Below, in pieces: positions 63,731 to 64,000 of a DNA stretch of 64,000 bases. Under the pieces are notes generated by a model. That model saw nothing but the letters and a program-made list of their open reading frames with translations. It did no database searches and had not been told where the DNA came from. A program made the position numbers and the translations under genes. Source of the stretch: Eopsaltria australis (taxonomy: Eukaryota; Chordata; Aves; Passeriformes; Petroicidae). The stretch spans positions 41,435-105,434 of the forward strand of contig JAVTVJ010000223.1 in the NCBI GenBank assembly GCA_034509425.1, written 5' to 3'. Numbering within the stretch: position 1 is the stretch's first letter; each line of letters opens with the position of its first letter.

Positions 63731-64000
63731 TTCCCAATTCCTGGATCCTGAGAATTCCCATTCCCTGACCCTCCCCTGGATTTTTCCAGTGTGGTGCTTG
63801 CCACTCAGGCAGAAATTAACACGGTGAGGTTTAATTAATCCACTCCTGATTATCCCACAAGGCAGTGTCATCCCCACTCCTCAATTCCCCTGGAAGTGAA
63901 CAGGGAGCACATTCCAGGTGCAAATGTGGCTCATGGGAATTCTGAGCCTTCCCTTTTGGGTCACTCAATATCAACATTCCCTGTTTATTCTGATTATCTC
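63731..64000. other. ZC3HC1 intron sequence, no feature seen
   Basis: Unique intronic DNA; I looked for the next ZC3HC1 exon here and did not find it. Confidence 0.5.

Overview
The window is vertebrate nuclear DNA, most likely from a bird. Genes are split into many short exons with GT-AG introns. CpG-rich promoters alternate with AT-rich stretches. The only dispersed repeat I recognise is a family of CR1-type LINE 3' ends in both orientations, which is typical of avian genomes; I see no Alu- or L1-like DNA. A songbird would fit the CR1 variant and the many minisatellites, but that is inference.

Layout, left to right. (1) 1-17434: three pancreatic-type metallocarboxypeptidase genes in tandem, all on the minus strand: CPA1 (3' end beyond position 1), CPA5 and CPA2. 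(2) 20740-30230: TMEM209 on the plus strand, with a 1.6-kb minisatellite right behind its non-coding first exon. (3) 31605-33330: a C-rich satellite. (4) 33530-38432: a compact 20-exon plus-strand gene for a CAX/VNX1-type cation/H+ exchanger. (5) 42578-59859: KLHDC10 on the minus strand, with long repeat-filled introns. (6) 60252 onward: ZC3HC1 (NIPA) on the plus strand, 5' part only, sharing a CpG-island promoter region with KLHDC10.

The order and relative orientation match, from memory, the human 7q32 block CPA2-CPA4-CPA5-CPA1 / TMEM209 / KLHDC10 / ZC3HC1, with three differences: an extra exchanger gene between TMEM209 and KLHDC10, three carboxypeptidases instead of four, and no recognisable SSMEM1. 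I assembled coding exons by hand from splice sites, reading frame and family alignment. CPA5 (419 aa), CPA2 (417 aa), TMEM209 (560 aa) and the exchanger (741 aa) all close in frame from ATG to stop.

The most interesting observations are the exchanger gene itself; a textbook U12-type AT-AC intron in ZC3HC1 that also carries two satellite arrays; and two separate places in TMEM209 where a 5' splice site has been copied in tandem. Other points are a roughly 450-bp imperfect palindrome and a 28-bp minisatellite open in three frames in KLHDC10 intron 1, a KLHDC10 exon I could not find, and a PTF1-like site at the CPA1 promoter. The carboxypeptidases are secreted digestive zymogens. The other genes are housekeeping-type neighbours, and nothing suggests that they work in one pathway.
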